64,000 nucleotides of DNA from Opitutaceae bacterium. GTDB lineage: Bacteria > Verrucomicrobiota > Verrucomicrobiia > Opitutales > Opitutaceae. The stretch lies in the NCBI GenBank assembly GCA_015075305.1, contig JABTUS010000011.1, forward strand, positions 124,001 to 188,000, in the 5' to 3' direction. Shown here one piece after another: positions 8,151 to 19,214 of this stretch (the first letter of the stretch is position 1; each line of letters starts with the position of its first letter). The translations under genes were made by a program, and so were the position numbers. The notes below the pieces were generated by a model. It worked only from the letters and a program-made list of their open reading frames with translations, did no database searches and had not been told where the DNA came from.

Positions 8151-9074
8151 ATGGAAGACTCCCCTTCACACACACCGGACCCTGTCAAGCCGATCGTCTC
8201 CATCGAGGATCGCGAGAATCCCTATTCGGTCACGCAGGCCAGCCGCATCTACTTCCTTCCCAATCTGATGACGGCGGGAAATCTGTTCTGCGGATTCGTT
8301 GCGGTCATCCGGTGCATTCAGGCGAATTTTGAAATGAAGGTGGCGGCGGAGGCTTCGATCATGGCCATCGGACTTTACAAGCAGGCCATCTGGCTGATTT
8401 TTGGAGCGGCGGCATTCGACATGCTGGATGGCCGGCTTGCCCGCATGGGCGGCCGGGAGTCGCTTTTCGGCGCTGAGTTCGACTCGCTTGCCGACGTGGT
8501 GTCGTTCGGCATGGCGCCCGCCCTCCTCGTTTTCTTTCTCATCCTTTCACCCACGCAGGGATATCCGGTGTTCCGCGAAATCGGGTGGTTTTTTGCGTTT
8601 GTCTATCTGCTTTGCGCGGCCATTCGACTTGCGCGGTTCAATGTGATCACGAATCCGCTCCTCTTCGCCGACAAGAAGGATTCCAGCAGGGACTTCGTTG
8701 GACTTCCAGTGCCTGCGGCCGCAGTGACCGTCGCCAGTCTGGTGCTCTTCCTCCTGAACATTGCCCAGAATGACCGCGCCCTTCACCGCTGGGCCCTGAT
8801 CCTTCCGGTCCTGATGGCGCTTATCGCGATCCTGATGGTAAGCACGGTTCGTTATCCGAGCGGCAAGAAGGTGGACCTGCAGACGAAGACGCGCCTGACG
8901 ACATTCGTCCCGGTTCTCATAGCCGTCGCAGGCATCGCCATTTTCAAGGAAGTTGGTCTGCTCGCGGTGACCCTGGGGTACATTGGCTTCGGTCTCGTGC
9001 GTCATGTCCGCCGCGCCATGCTGCATCACGCCCGCGCATCCAGCAGTCACGGGGAAGGAACCCGGCGCTCCTAG
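8151..9074 (+). CDS. pssA: CDP-diacylglycerol-serine O-phosphatidyltransferase
   Basis: This inner-membrane enzyme makes phosphatidylserine from CDP-diacylglycerol and serine, the first committed step to phosphatidylethanolamine. The CDP-alcohol phosphotransferase signature D-G-x2-A-R-x8-G-x3-D-x3-D is complete: it starts DGRLARMGG at about residue 88 and ends FDSLAD. Several hydrophobic segments follow (VSFGMAPALLVFFLIL, VTVASLVLFLLNIA, ALILPVLMALIAILMV). At 307 residues it is slightly longer than short PssA forms, with about 35 extra N-terminal residues and a basic tail. The start ATG follows a GGA-containing leader (ggatcggaaagcc). The neighbour at 7764 may be co-transcribed. PgsA-type enzymes share the motif, but the serine-transferase subfamily fits better from the segment after the motif. 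Confidence 0.88.
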   Translation: MEDSPSHTPDPVKPIVSIEDRENPYSVTQASRIYFLPNLMTAGNLFCGFVAVIRCIQANFEMKVAAEASIMAIGLYKQAIWLIFGAAAFDMLDGRLARMGGRESLFGAEFDSLADVVSFGMAPALLVFFLILSPTQGYPVFREIGWFFAFVYLLCAAIRLARFNVITNPLLFADKKDSSRDFVGLPVPAAAVTVASLVLFLLNIAQNDRALHRWALILPVLMALIAILMVSTVRYPSGKKVDLQTKTRLTTFVPVLIAVAGIAIFKEVGLLAVTLGYIGFGLVRHVRRAMLHHARASSSHGEGTRRS

Positions 9075-9361
9075 AATGCCTCCGATGAATTTTTCCCTTC
9101 CTGAACACCCTGTGAGCATCCTGCCAGCCGCTTCCGAACAAGAAGGACAGCGTGAACAACTGATCCTTTGTCCCCAGGACTCCGCGAAGTTGCTGACGTC
9201 AGTTTTTCCCGGCCCCGAACCCCATTCTGAGAGGAGAATTGAGCCGGAAAGCTCGAGTTATTGGTGATTCTCCTCCGCATAATAAGACTGCTATGAATTA
9301 CTTATTGAATCGGATATCAGTTAGCCTTTGTTAACTTCCACACTTTCGCGCCGCGCGCCCC

Positions 9362-10486
9362 ATGAAATTCAAAATAAACCGCGACCATTTCAGCAACGGT
9401 TTGGCCCAGGTCCTGAACGTTGTAGGATCCAAGACCACCATGCCCATTTTGAGCAATGTGCTCATTGAGGCGGAGAAGGATGTCATTTCCCTGACGACCA
9501 CCAATCTGGACCTTGGAATCCGCTGCAGGATCAAGGCTGAAGTGAAAGAGGCCGGCTCCGTTACGCTTCCGGTCAAGCGCCTCGCGACAATTGTTCGTGA
9601 GCTGCCAAATCTGGACGTGACCGTCGACTCTGCGCCAAACCATCACGTGAAAATCACGTCCGGAGGCTCGAACTTCCGGATCATGGGTCTGGGCAGGGAG
9701 GAATTTCCACCGCTGCCCGAGTTTGGTGAGGAGAAGTCATTCACCGTCGAGCAGCCTGAACTCGTGGGCATGCTGAAGAGCGTGGCCTATGCACAGAGCG
9801 CGGATGAAACCCGTTATATTCTCAACGGGGTGTTTTTCAGCTTCCGCGACGGCAGGCTCTCCCTGGTGGCGACCGATGGCCGTCGGCTGGCTTTGATCGC
9901 CAAGGAAATGGAGATACCGGCGGACAATGCCGGCGCGATTATTCTGCCGGCAAAGACGGTGAACGAGCTCCTGCGCATGCTCGACAAGGGCGAAAAGGTT
10001 AAGATCGATTTCAGCGACCGGCGCTGCTCCTTTCAGATTGGCACGGACAAGGACACGAGCGGGCTGGTCGATTCGATCTACCTCTATTCCAAAGTGGTCG
10101 AGGGCAACTATCCCAATTATCAGCAGGTCATCCCCAAGGAGACGCACCAGCGCATCAAACTGGAGCGCGAACTCCTGCTGCAATGCATCCACCGGGCCGC
10201 ACTGGTGACCAGCGAGAAGGCGAATTCCGTCAAGCTCAGGCTGACCAGCAATCTCCTGGAGATAATGGCGCAAAGTCCCGATTTCGGTGAAGCCCATGAA
10301 TCCATGGCGATCAGCTACAGCGGCCCCGATTTGCAGGCCGCCTTCAATCCCGCCTTTTTGATGGATCCATTGAGGTCGCTGACAAAAGACGAGGTGTTTC
10401 TTGAGGTTAAGGATGAGGTCAGCCCGGGTGTCTTCAAGACGCTGGATAATTTCATCTGTGTGATCATGCCTGTGCGCATGAGTTGA
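9362..10486 (+). CDS. dnaN: DNA polymerase III subunit beta (sliding clamp)
   Basis: The 374-residue protein has the three-domain clamp layout. Domain 1 starts [20 protein letters not shown] and includes [15 protein letters not shown]. Domain 2 contains [16 protein letters not shown] and [11 protein letters not shown]. Domain 3 ends with [11 protein letters not shown], the conserved C-terminal strand of clamps. It forms a ring dimer that tethers polymerase III and binds repair factors. Neither dnaA nor recF adjoins it, so this is not the classical dnaA-dnaN-recF order; no DnaA-box cluster is visible in the 287 bp upstream. That upstream region is AT-richer than its surroundings (about 9260-9350) and probably holds the promoter. 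Confidence 0.95.
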   Translation: MKFKINRDHFSNGLAQVLNVVGSKTTMPILSNVLIEAEKDVISLTTTNLDLGIRCRIKAEVKEAGSVTLPVKRLATIVRELPNLDVTVDSAPNHHVKITSGGSNFRIMGLGREEFPPLPEFGEEKSFTVEQPELVGMLKSVAYAQSADETRYILNGVFFSFRDGRLSLVATDGRRLALIAKEMEIPADNAGAIILPAKTVNELLRMLDKGEKVKIDFSDRRCSFQIGTDKDTSGLVDSIYLYSKVVEGNYPNYQQVIPKETHQRIKLERELLLQCIHRAALVTSEKANSVKLRLTSNLLEIMAQSPDFGEAHESMAISYSGPDLQAAFNPAFLMDPLRSLTKDEVFLEVKDEVSPGVFKTLDNFICVIMPVRMS

Positions 10487-10599
10487 GGCGTACGGCAGAT
10501 TCCCCGGTGAACAGGGTGGAGAAAAGGTAGGGGTTGCCGTTTCGCGCGGCTTGACTTTACTGGCGCGGGGGTCGGAATGCCACGCCCTCTTTCAATTGG

Positions 10600-11490
10600 A
10601 TGACTGAACACCTGTGGCCCATCATCACCCTTTTCGGTGTGTTTCTGATCACACTGATACTGTCGCAGGTGAATCGGCGACTCGCCTCGCCACTGATCGT
10701 AATTGTCAATCGGTGGCTCGTGTGGGCGTTTGTTGCGCTGGGTGGGGCGGTCGTCAGCTCGACGCTTGGACTCATTGACCGACCGCTGTGGGTCTTGGTG
10801 ACCGGATTCATCCTGATCTATTTTCTACTGGAGACCGGATACCGTTGGCTTGAGATCCACGCCTTGAGTGTGAGTCCCATACCGCTCTTTCCGAGATTCC
10901 AGGCAAACATCAGCGGTGAGGAGTGGCCGACACACCCGCGTCTTTTGAAAATTCGCGACTGGCTTCGTGAAAACGGGTTCAGACAGGTGCAGTCGCTCAA
11001 GGCGGAAGTTGGAGGCGGCATATACCTTCGAACTTCGATCTATCAGGATGATCTCGCCCAGACACGCATTCAGATCACTTTCCTGCCCCAGGGGCAGGGT
11101 GGAATTTCGGTGTGTTATTCGCTGTCATCACTGACGGCATCGGGCCTCCGGTATGTGACCGACAACCTCTACCTGCCGTTTGGAGGATTCTATCCGGAGA
11201 ACTGGCTGGTGGAGCGTCTGCCCTGGCACCGTTCGCTGGTTCGCCTCATGGCTCGACATGAGCGACGGCTTGCCCAAGCGGGCGAAAAACGCGTTCCGTG
11301 GACCACTGAACCTCTTGGCGACCTGAATCTGCAGCAGCGCGAGCTTGAGGAAGTGAACACCGAATTGGGTTTCCTGTTTCCTCGTGCGCAGCGTGAGGAT
11401 CACGGCAAGATCACCTACGAGGGTCGTTACCGTGTCTGGAAGGAGCTCTGGCTGCTGAACTACTTCGGCCGGGCCGCACGGTACAAGTAG
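10600..11490 (+). CDS. Membrane-anchored protein of unknown function
   Basis: The 296-residue product has three hydrophobic stretches near the N-terminus (LWPIITLFGVFLITLIL, LVWAFVALGGAVVSSTLGL, LWVLVTGFILIYFLLETGY), then a soluble domain of about 200 residues. The soluble part holds strand-rich segments such as RIQITFLPQGQGGISVCYSL and ends YRVWKELWLLNYFGRAARYK. I do not recognise the family. It lies 113 bp after dnaN and 63 bp before the next gene, so all three could share a transcript. The cytosolic domain's charged linker (HERRLAQAGEKR) contains no obvious catalytic motif. Confidence 0.6.
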   Translation: MTEHLWPIITLFGVFLITLILSQVNRRLASPLIVIVNRWLVWAFVALGGAVVSSTLGLIDRPLWVLVTGFILIYFLLETGYRWLEIHALSVSPIPLFPRFQANISGEEWPTHPRLLKIRDWLRENGFRQVQSLKAEVGGGIYLRTSIYQDDLAQTRIQITFLPQGQGGISVCYSLSSLTASGLRYVTDNLYLPFGGFYPENWLVERLPWHRSLVRLMARHERRLAQAGEKRVPWTTEPLGDLNLQQRELEEVNTELGFLFPRAQREDHGKITYEGRYRVWKELWLLNYFGRAARYK

Positions 11491-11553
11491 CCGGCCCCTG
11501 GGAGGAACCCTCTTGGCATTGCCAGAGGCGGCGGGGAAGGCCAGCGTCCGGCG

Positions 11554-12621
11554 ATGGATCCCTATCGGCCCCAGCTCAAGAAGCCGAGTTTTTCGATCGG
11601 GGACGGGCTGCGTGCGTACCTGAGAAAGTACAGGCGGGAACGCTCGCTGCCGATCACGTACGAACGCCTGCGGGGCTTCATCGAGGCGGCGCCCTTGATC
11701 AGCGGCGATGGCAAACCCTCGCTGTGGGAGTCCGTGGTCTATGACCGTCTCGAGATGGAGGCCCTGAATGAGGACCTGAAGTACATTTATGCGCTCCTCC
11801 GGGTTGACGGGGACCTGTCCTTCATGCGGCACCTCTACGTCGATCGTGTGGACTACTGCGCATTCGGGAATTCCGCGCCGTTTCGCATCCGCATCGTGAA
11901 TGCATTCAATGACAATGCCGACTACTACTATGTGAAGCGCGCCGACGCCTCGCGCGTTTACGGCCTGGAGCTTGAGCATGTGCTCTCGCCAAACCGCATG
12001 AATTACCTCACGTGCGGCACGACGCTCGTCGAAGAGCACATTGCCGGACTGCCAGGCGATGTCTTCATCCAGCGCTGGCTGGACAATCCGGAGATCCGTC
12101 CGATCCGCATCGCGAAGGAACTCGTGAAGTTCAATGAACGCTGCTTTGTGCGCCTGTTGGGAGACATGCGCAGCTACAATTTCGTGATTGTGATCACGCC
12201 GGACTTTGAGGGCGCCCAGGTTCGGATCCGCGCCATGGATTTCGACCAGCAAAGTTATGAAGGACGCATGAATTTTTACCGCCCCCAGTTCTTCAAGGAC
12301 AACCAGCCCTTCGCGCTCTTCTGCATCCAGCATTTGAATCTGGAGAGCGCGCAGCAGTACCAGCGCGAGGAGCAGGTGCTGATGCTCCAGCGGGCCGGCC
12401 TGAGCGAGGAGCGGCTGGCGCTGCTGCTGGCAACGATGTCGCGGGACACCATTTCCACCCCGGAGAATGTGGCGAGCCTGAGGGAATCACTGGCGGAGCA
12501 CTACCAGCGCAGCCAGTTCAGACACTGTTCGTCGATGGGGGAACTCGTTCAGGAGAGCCTTGCCGCCATCCGCACCCGGATGCGCGGCAAGGGAAATCTC
12601 GAGCTGTCGATGTTCGAGTAG
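11554..12621 (+). CDS. Uncharacterised soluble protein with a kinase-like catalytic-loop pattern
   Basis: The 355-residue product has no signal peptide or membrane segment. Its middle contains LLGDMRSYNFVIVI (about residue 205) and, 20 residues later, IRAMDFDQQSY. Spacing and shape resemble the catalytic loop (G-D-x-x-x-x-N) and metal-binding D-F-D of APH or protein-kinase-like phosphotransferases. A glycine-rich ATP loop is not clear, and the N-terminal 100 residues (YERLRGFIEAAPLISGDGKP) are not kinase-typical. It may be a divergent atypical kinase or a catalytically dead relative. It follows the previous gene by 63 bp and converges on the TonB receptor, with a hairpin between them. Confidence 0.6.
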   Translation: MDPYRPQLKKPSFSIGDGLRAYLRKYRRERSLPITYERLRGFIEAAPLISGDGKPSLWESVVYDRLEMEALNEDLKYIYALLRVDGDLSFMRHLYVDRVDYCAFGNSAPFRIRIVNAFNDNADYYYVKRADASRVYGLELEHVLSPNRMNYLTCGTTLVEEHIAGLPGDVFIQRWLDNPEIRPIRIAKELVKFNERCFVRLLGDMRSYNFVIVITPDFEGAQVRIRAMDFDQQSYEGRMNFYRPQFFKDNQPFALFCIQHLNLESAQQYQREEQVLMLQRAGLSEERLALLLATMSRDTISTPENVASLRESLAEHYQRSQFRHCSSMGELVQESLAAIRTRMRGKGNLELSMFE

Positions 12622-12676
12622 GGCGTGCACCTGCATTGAGTGCAATCCGATGCCGGCAGGAAACAATCGGCCGGTC

Positions 12677-12705
12677 GCATGCCAGGCGTGGCCCGCCTGG
12701 CATGC
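12677..12705. terminator. Bidirectional hairpin between convergent genes
   Basis: GCATGCCAGGCG pairs perfectly with CGCCTGGCATGC (12 bp) around a TGGCC loop. It sits in the 98-bp gap between two genes that converge. The symmetry suits termination from both sides; there is no strong T-tract. Confidence 0.65.
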
Positions 12706-12719
12706 CGAAGGAACGGAGC

Positions 12720-15656
12720 TCAGAACGAGAACGTGTTGCTCAGGATGAACAGGCGCGGCTCGTTCAACGCATAGCGGGTGACGACGATTGGAGAGTCGGA
12801 GTTGGTGGTCGCGTTGACGGCTCTGACCCCGTTGTAGCCGAGATCGTCGGTCAGATTGCGGATATTGAGCTGGACCGACCAGGTGATCCTGTTGTTCAGC
12901 TTGCGCCGGTAGCGTGCAAAGACGTCGAAGTTATAGTTGTCCGGTGCGTAGAAGGCCCTGCCAAGGTCAAGCGACCCATCCGCATTGGTCCAGTATCCCA
13001 TGAGCGGCTTGCCACGCCAGCGGGCACCGCCGCCGACCGTGAAGCCGTTCAAGATGGTGCCGCGATCGAAACTATAGCTCACATTGAGATTGGCGGTCAG
13101 CTTGCTTGATGGCGGGTTGCGCCGGCCACTGTAATTCTGCATTTGCTGGAGGTTGTTGTCAGCCGAAGTCAGCAACGTGGCAATGGTATTGCCACCATTG
13201 CTCATTTGTGCGTACGCTGGATTGGAAAGCTTTGGGCGGGCGACGGTCTGGTAGTATTCGACGACCTCGCTGCCGACGTCGCTGGCGATGTTCTCCGTGG
13301 AGGCGGCGCCGAAGCGAATGCTCATACCGGCCATGGGTCGCGCAAATACGGTAAACTCATAGCCTTTCGCCTTCTGGTTGAAAACGACCTGATCGCTGGC
13401 TGTCGTGGTGTCAAACGGGTTTTCCGCAATCACCCCGTTGGCCACAAGGATATCGTACATCGAGTCGATGTTTGCGTAAGGCGAGCTCCGCCCCGGGCCA
13501 CCCGCCATCAGGCCGATCGCATTCGTCTGGTAGTGCAGTGCGGAGAAGTTTACCTTTCCGTCCCAGAGTTTGAGTCGAATACCGAGATCCTTCGTCTCGC
13601 CCCGAGCCGCGCCGCGGACCTCGCCTGTGATGTCGGAGAGGCCGGCGGTGGGATTGAAATTGGTGGCATGGTTTGCCGTCAGTGAAAGCCAGGGCAGGAC
13701 CTTGATGACGATGCCCTCGTTGCGGGCCGCACCCCGGTCGATTGAACGAGGATTGGGAGGCATGCCGGCGTCGAAGATGTTCCTGGTTTCCCCCGTCACG
13801 GGGTCCCGCCAGACGAATTGCTGGGTGGCTGAATCCCGGACAATGTAGCCCTGCTGGTTGCCATTGTAGTTCTTCTGATTCAAGCCTCGGTAGCCCCAGG
13901 TCACGATCACACGGTTGTCGAGCCACGAACCCTGCCAGACGGCGAGTTTGGTGGTGGTATCTGTCAGATTGGCGCGCAGGCCGGTGGTGCTTCGGAGCCA
14001 TCCACCCGTGTAGCCGCTGCCAAGATCCACCTTGTCCTGATAGTACCACGCGGTGAAGTCGTGCAGGTAGGAATCGCCGGTGGCGAAGTCATAGTAGTCA
14101 CGCACCCAGACATTGTTCACCGCGGCGGTGGGGTTGGTGTTGTTGGGCAGGATGCCCGTCGGTGTTCCGGTGATCATGAGGTGCCGGCGATCCCAGAGTT
14201 CCTTGAACTTGTAGTTTTCCCACATGATCGAGGCCCGGTGGTTGCCGAACCAGCGGCTCCGGCGGGTGAGGTCGAGGGCGTAGGAGAGGGTGGCGCGGTA
14301 GGTCCTTACGCTCTCGTGCCGATCGTAGAGCCACGGCTGCGCCTCCGAATAGTATCGCCCGAAGTTGGGGTTCAGCGCAGTCGTGGAGCCAGGCATGAAG
14401 CCGTTAGGATCGATCTGGAGGTTCTGAGTGTTGTTCAGAACACCATTGCCCTGAAGGCGCTCCATGGTCCAGTCCGCGAAGCCGAGCTCGAGGTAGAGAT
14501 TCCTGGCGAGTTCCTGCTCCAAGGTGACTTCCAGCATCTTGTCCTGTGAGTCGGAAATGCCGTTGCGTCCCTCGATGACTGTGGCGTCGGGGTAGCCGCC
14601 TCTCATAACCTGAACGTTGTTTATGGGACCAACGCTCCTGGCGATAGACGTGGCTGTGTTCTGCGTGTTGACGACGGTGCCGTCCTCCAGGACCGTCATG
14701 CGTACGGCGGAATTGCGGGCGAGTCCGATTGAGGATACCGCTACGGTTGAAGCATTGCCCTCAATGCGGGCGTTGTTGCTTGTGAGAGGCGCAATGACCT
14801 TGGGTGAGCCCGCGTCGCGGTAGGGGGTGAACATGTCGCGCGGGTAGATGCGGCGGCCGAGCGCACGATTGGCGTTGCGGTACTCAAAGTTGGCGCGGAT
14901 CGTTGTCTTGCTGAACGGTTTGTAGGCACCGGCGATAAAGGCCCCATCGGTGTTCGAGTAGGCGGGCTTCCAGGCAAAATCGGTGCGCTCGGAGAGGAGT
15001 GCTGCGCGAAAACCGAGCTTGCCCTTGATGAGGGTTTGATCGACGTCGAGCTCTCCGCGGAGCGAGCCTTCGCTGTCCGTGCGTAGCGAAACAGAGGTGC
15101 GATTGCGTGTGAGGGATGGGCGCTTGGTGTTGTAATTGATCGCGCCTCCCGGCTCACCGACACCGAAGAGAACGGCATTGGGACCCTTTGACAAATCGAT
15201 GCGATCGCTGCTGAAGGAGTTGAACGACATCAGCGTGAACATGAAGTTGCGGGTGCCGCGGTAGGTGCGAAAGCCGCGGAAATAGGTGGTGTTCTGGTCC
15301 CACAATGAGGTGAGCTGGCCGTCCTCGTTGTCCGCTCCCATCAGGGAGCCCGCCTCGATGTTGTTGGCGTAGGCTGCAATGTCCTGCAGGTCGAGTGCAC
15401 CCATATCCTCAATCAGATCGCCGGTGATCACGTCGATGGAGTTGGCGATGTCGTCGAGCGAGGTGCGTGTGCGGCCGCCGGCAAGCGTCTCGCGCGCCTG
15501 ATAGCCGACATCCTCGTCGGCGCTGACTTCGAACGGTGACAGAACGATCGGTGATTCGTCCTCCTTTTGGCTGTTACCGCTGGTCGCGGGCGTCTGTGCA
15601 CCTGCGGTTGCAGCAGCGAGGAGCGCGATGATGGAGAACAAGGCTGTAGGTTTCAT
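12720..15656 (-). CDS. TonB-dependent siderophore-type outer-membrane receptor
   Basis: The frame is open to 15836, but the ATG at 15654-15656 gives a clean signal peptide (MKPTALFSIIALLAAATAGA, AQ cleavage) and a 978-residue protein. After a short linker comes the segment IVLSPFEVSADEDVGYQARE, common in Opitutus-type receptors. The plug follows, with DIANSIDVITGDLIEDMGAL, YFRGFRTYRGTRNFM, LSKGPNAVLFGVGEPGGAIN and YNTKRPS. The barrel ends LFILSNTFSF with terminal Phe. Such receptors take up ferric siderophores or other bulky ligands with TonB and ExbBD. No Fur-box-like site was recognised in the 306-bp upstream region. Ligand identity is unknown. Confidence 0.9.
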   Translation of the reverse strand: MKPTALFSIIALLAAATAGAQTPATSGNSQKEDESPIVLSPFEVSADEDVGYQARETLAGGRTRTSLDDIANSIDVITGDLIEDMGALDLQDIAAYANNIEAGSLMGADNEDGQLTSLWDQNTTYFRGFRTYRGTRNFMFTLMSFNSFSSDRIDLSKGPNAVLFGVGEPGGAINYNTKRPSLTRNRTSVSLRTDSEGSLRGELDVDQTLIKGKLGFRAALLSERTDFAWKPAYSNTDGAFIAGAYKPFSKTTIRANFEYRNANRALGRRIYPRDMFTPYRDAGSPKVIAPLTSNNARIEGNASTVAVSSIGLARNSAVRMTVLEDGTVVNTQNTATSIARSVGPINNVQVMRGGYPDATVIEGRNGISDSQDKMLEVTLEQELARNLYLELGFADWTMERLQGNGVLNNTQNLQIDPNGFMPGSTTALNPNFGRYYSEAQPWLYDRHESVRTYRATLSYALDLTRRSRWFGNHRASIMWENYKFKELWDRRHLMITGTPTGILPNNTNPTAAVNNVWVRDYYDFATGDSYLHDFTAWYYQDKVDLGSGYTGGWLRSTTGLRANLTDTTTKLAVWQGSWLDNRVIVTWGYRGLNQKNYNGNQQGYIVRDSATQQFVWRDPVTGETRNIFDAGMPPNPRSIDRGAARNEGIVIKVLPWLSLTANHATNFNPTAGLSDITGEVRGAARGETKDLGIRLKLWDGKVNFSALHYQTNAIGLMAGGPGRSSPYANIDSMYDILVANGVIAENPFDTTTASDQVVFNQKAKGYEFTVFARPMAGMSIRFGAASTENIASDVGSEVVEYYQTVARPKLSNPAYAQMSNGGNTIATLLTSADNNLQQMQNYSGRRNPPSSKLTANLNVSYSFDRGTILNGFTVGGGARWRGKPLMGYWTNADGSLDLGRAFYAPDNYNFDVFARYRRKLNNRITWSVQLNIRNLTDDLGYNGVRAVNATTNSDSPIVVTRYALNEPRLFILSNTFSF

Positions 15657-15962
15657 ATGTTCCAGTGACTGACGTTTGGTTTGCTGGCAAATTGTCGGAG
15701 GCAGCGGGGACAATCCTGCGGTCATCAGGATCCGCTGGGTCGATATTGCGGTGTTACTGTGTTGGTTGGCGCCTGCGAACAGGCACCGGATTCGATAGGT
15801 TTGCTGGTAACTGTTCATGTGATTATTCAGGAGCACGGTTCGACAACACTTTTTTTGCTTGATCTATAAAGTGAAAGTGCGCCCGGGCCGGCCTGTACGG
15901 AGCGAATGGCGGATCTTGCGAATTCAGGCGGCAGCTGCTTTTACGGATGACGCCCGTTCAAG
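15657..15962. other. Divergent intergenic region between TonB receptor and queE
   Basis: These 306 bp separate two divergent genes and must hold both promoters. The heptamer TTTGCTGG occurs twice (about 15680 and 15798). An AT-rich stretch with a T-run lies near 15846-15870. No riboswitch (preQ1 type) or Fur box was recognised, and no gene. Confidence 0.5.
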
Positions 15963-16661
15963 ATGCTGATCGCCGAGGTTTTTTATTCGATTCAAGGGGA
16001 GGGTGAGCTCACCGGCGTCCCGTCCGTCTTCATCCGAACGAGCGGATGCAACCTGCGCTGCACCTGGTGCGACACACCCTACGCATCCTGGAACCCCGAG
16101 GGCTCCCAGTACACGGTCGACCGGCTGGTTCGGGCGGTTGAATCCCATCCTGCCGCCAGGCATGTGGTCATCACCGGCGGAGAACCCATGATCGCCCAAG
16201 GAATTCACGAGCTTGCCGGTGAACTGAGGCAGCGGCGTTATCACATCACGATTGAGACTGCGGCAACCCTTGCTCCGGACGGCATCGCGTGCGACCTCGC
16301 CTCGATGTCACCCAAGCTTGTCAATTCTGCGCCCGACGCAACACGGCACCCCGCCTGGCGCAGGCGTCACGAGGCCACGCGATGGCAGCCCGATGTCATC
16401 CGCGCCTGGCTGGCGGCGGGGTGCGACTACCAGTTCAAATTTGTCATCTCGTCACCCGGGGATGTCGATGAGATGGAAGGCATGATCCGGTCGCTGGGAA
16501 TCGAAATTCCCCGCCACAGGATCCTGCTCATGCCTGAGGCGAAGTCGCTCGAAACCATGCGGGAGCGCGCTGCCTGGCTCGCTGAGATTTGCAAGACCAG
16601 GGGCTATCGCTACGCGCACCGGCTCCATATTGAACTGTACGGAAACCGGCGCGGGACCTGA
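15963..16661 (+). CDS. queE: 7-carboxy-7-deazaguanine synthase, radical SAM
   Basis: QueE converts 6-carboxytetrahydropterin to 7-carboxy-7-deazaguanine in queuosine or 7-deazaguanine biosynthesis, using SAM, an iron-sulfur cluster and Mg. The 232-residue product opens with AEVFYSIQGEGELTGVPSVF and the cluster motif C-x3-C-x2-C in SGCNLRCTWCDTPY. It continues with VVITGGEPMIA (SAM-binding GGEP), and ends RLHIELYGNRRGT, close to the usual QueE ending. Length is normal. No other que genes adjoin, so the pathway is scattered. It converges with the next gene across 34 bp. No clear Shine-Dalgarno precedes the ATG. Confidence 0.92.
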   Translation: MLIAEVFYSIQGEGELTGVPSVFIRTSGCNLRCTWCDTPYASWNPEGSQYTVDRLVRAVESHPAARHVVITGGEPMIAQGIHELAGELRQRRYHITIETAATLAPDGIACDLASMSPKLVNSAPDATRHPAWRRRHEATRWQPDVIRAWLAAGCDYQFKFVISSPGDVDEMEGMIRSLGIEIPRHRILLMPEAKSLETMRERAAWLAEICKTRGYRYAHRLHIELYGNRRGT

Positions 16662-16695
16662 ACTGGCGCCTGTTTGCCCGATTCAAGGAGAGAAC

Positions 16696-17553
16696 TCAGC
16701 CAAACGCACGGATGCGGCGGGCAACGTCCTCTTTCAGGCGCTCGACATGCGCGAGGGTGAAGTTCTCGAGCGACAGCCTGTCGTCCTTCATCAGAGGCGT
16801 GAGGTCCATGGCCCACGTGATGCCGCTCATCCTGTCGGTCGCATGCGATGTGTGAAAAGTCGCATTGGCCGAGCGGCGCCCCAGCGTGGCCAGATCGTAG
16901 CGTTTTCCACCGGTGACCTGCGAATCGAACACCTTCAGGATTTCCGCCGCCAGCTCCGGGTGGCCGCCTGAGTTGAGGGCGACCTTTTCCGTGTCGACCA
17001 GCCAGTCCAGATCCCGCCACACCTCGCATCCCAGCACACGCGCGGGTCTGCGATCCACCGGCAGGGAACGCAGGGCTTCAATGCAGCGGCCCAGCAGGGC
17101 GACGTGCGTGTCGTGCTTGTCGGCAGGTTGATGCAGATAGACCACCTCGGGCCGGCATCCGGAAAAAATCTGGACAAGGTCGGCGACGACCGCCGGGTGC
17201 CCGCGGGTCTTCACATCGGCACTGGGATGGCCCAGTTGGATCTGAATCGCATAACGTCCCATGTCCGCCGCCCGCCGCTGCTCGGCCCGGCGCACCTGCT
17301 GCATCTCGCCGTCGGTCATCTTCGCGTAGACTCCGGTGCGCGGGGATCCGGCTCCATTGGTGACCACCACGCCGCCGAACGCCTTCCCGGGATGATCGAG
17401 GCAATGTGTGATGCCTTCATACGCCATGATCTCAATGTCATCCTGATGCGCCGCCACACACAGGTGGGTGACACGAGCGAGCGCGTCAGACGGTTTCGCC
17501 GCAGCGGTCGAGGGCGGCAGATGGATGTCGGCGTCAGAGCGGGAGAATTTCAT
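16696..17553 (-). CDS. PIG-L family deacetylase
   Basis: The 285-residue product carries the LmbE/PIG-L metal-binding motif in VAAHQDDIEI (H-x-D-D pattern, about residue 33) and the later histidine in LHQPADKHDTHVALLG. These zinc enzymes remove acetyl groups from N-acetylglucosaminyl compounds, for example in bacillithiol, mycothiol or GPI-anchor pathways, or in glycan or antibiotic maturation. There is no signal peptide, so it is cytosolic. Neighbouring genes do not define a substrate: queE converges with it, and the sulfhydrylase gene at 17790 diverges from it with 236 bp between, which could share promoters. A link to sulfur metabolism (low-molecular-weight thiol) is only a suggestion from that neighbour. 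Confidence 0.85.
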   Translation of the reverse strand: MKFSRSDADIHLPPSTAAAKPSDALARVTHLCVAAHQDDIEIMAYEGITHCLDHPGKAFGGVVVTNGAGSPRTGVYAKMTDGEMQQVRRAEQRRAADMGRYAIQIQLGHPSADVKTRGHPAVVADLVQIFSGCRPEVVYLHQPADKHDTHVALLGRCIEALRSLPVDRRPARVLGCEVWRDLDWLVDTEKVALNSGGHPELAAEILKVFDSQVTGGKRYDLATLGRRSANATFHTSHATDRMSGITWAMDLTPLMKDDRLSLENFTLAHVERLKEDVARRIRAFG

Positions 17554-17660
17554 GGGAAGGCGTCATCCAAGAAAACACGCGCGGGCGCTTTGGCCACAGC
17601 GGAAAACGCCGGTCCCTTTCATTCTTTACTATCCGACGCGGAATACTGCTTTCCGTTTGA

Positions 17661-19091
<1,431 letters not shown>

Positions 19092-19214
19092 CAAGCGCGC
19101 TCCCCCGGATGCCCCGTCGCCTGCGAGGCACGCGGGCAAAAGGGGGCCTCGGTACATTTGATGTAGCCACAGCCGTCCGGGATCGTTTTCCTGTCGGCCG
19201 TTCTTTCATTTTCT

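Noticed and set aside
9075-9361. Replication origin near dnaN
   Set aside because: No DnaA-box cluster or dnaA gene; only an AT-richer promoter-like stretch and a CTGACGTCAG palindrome at 9193-9202.
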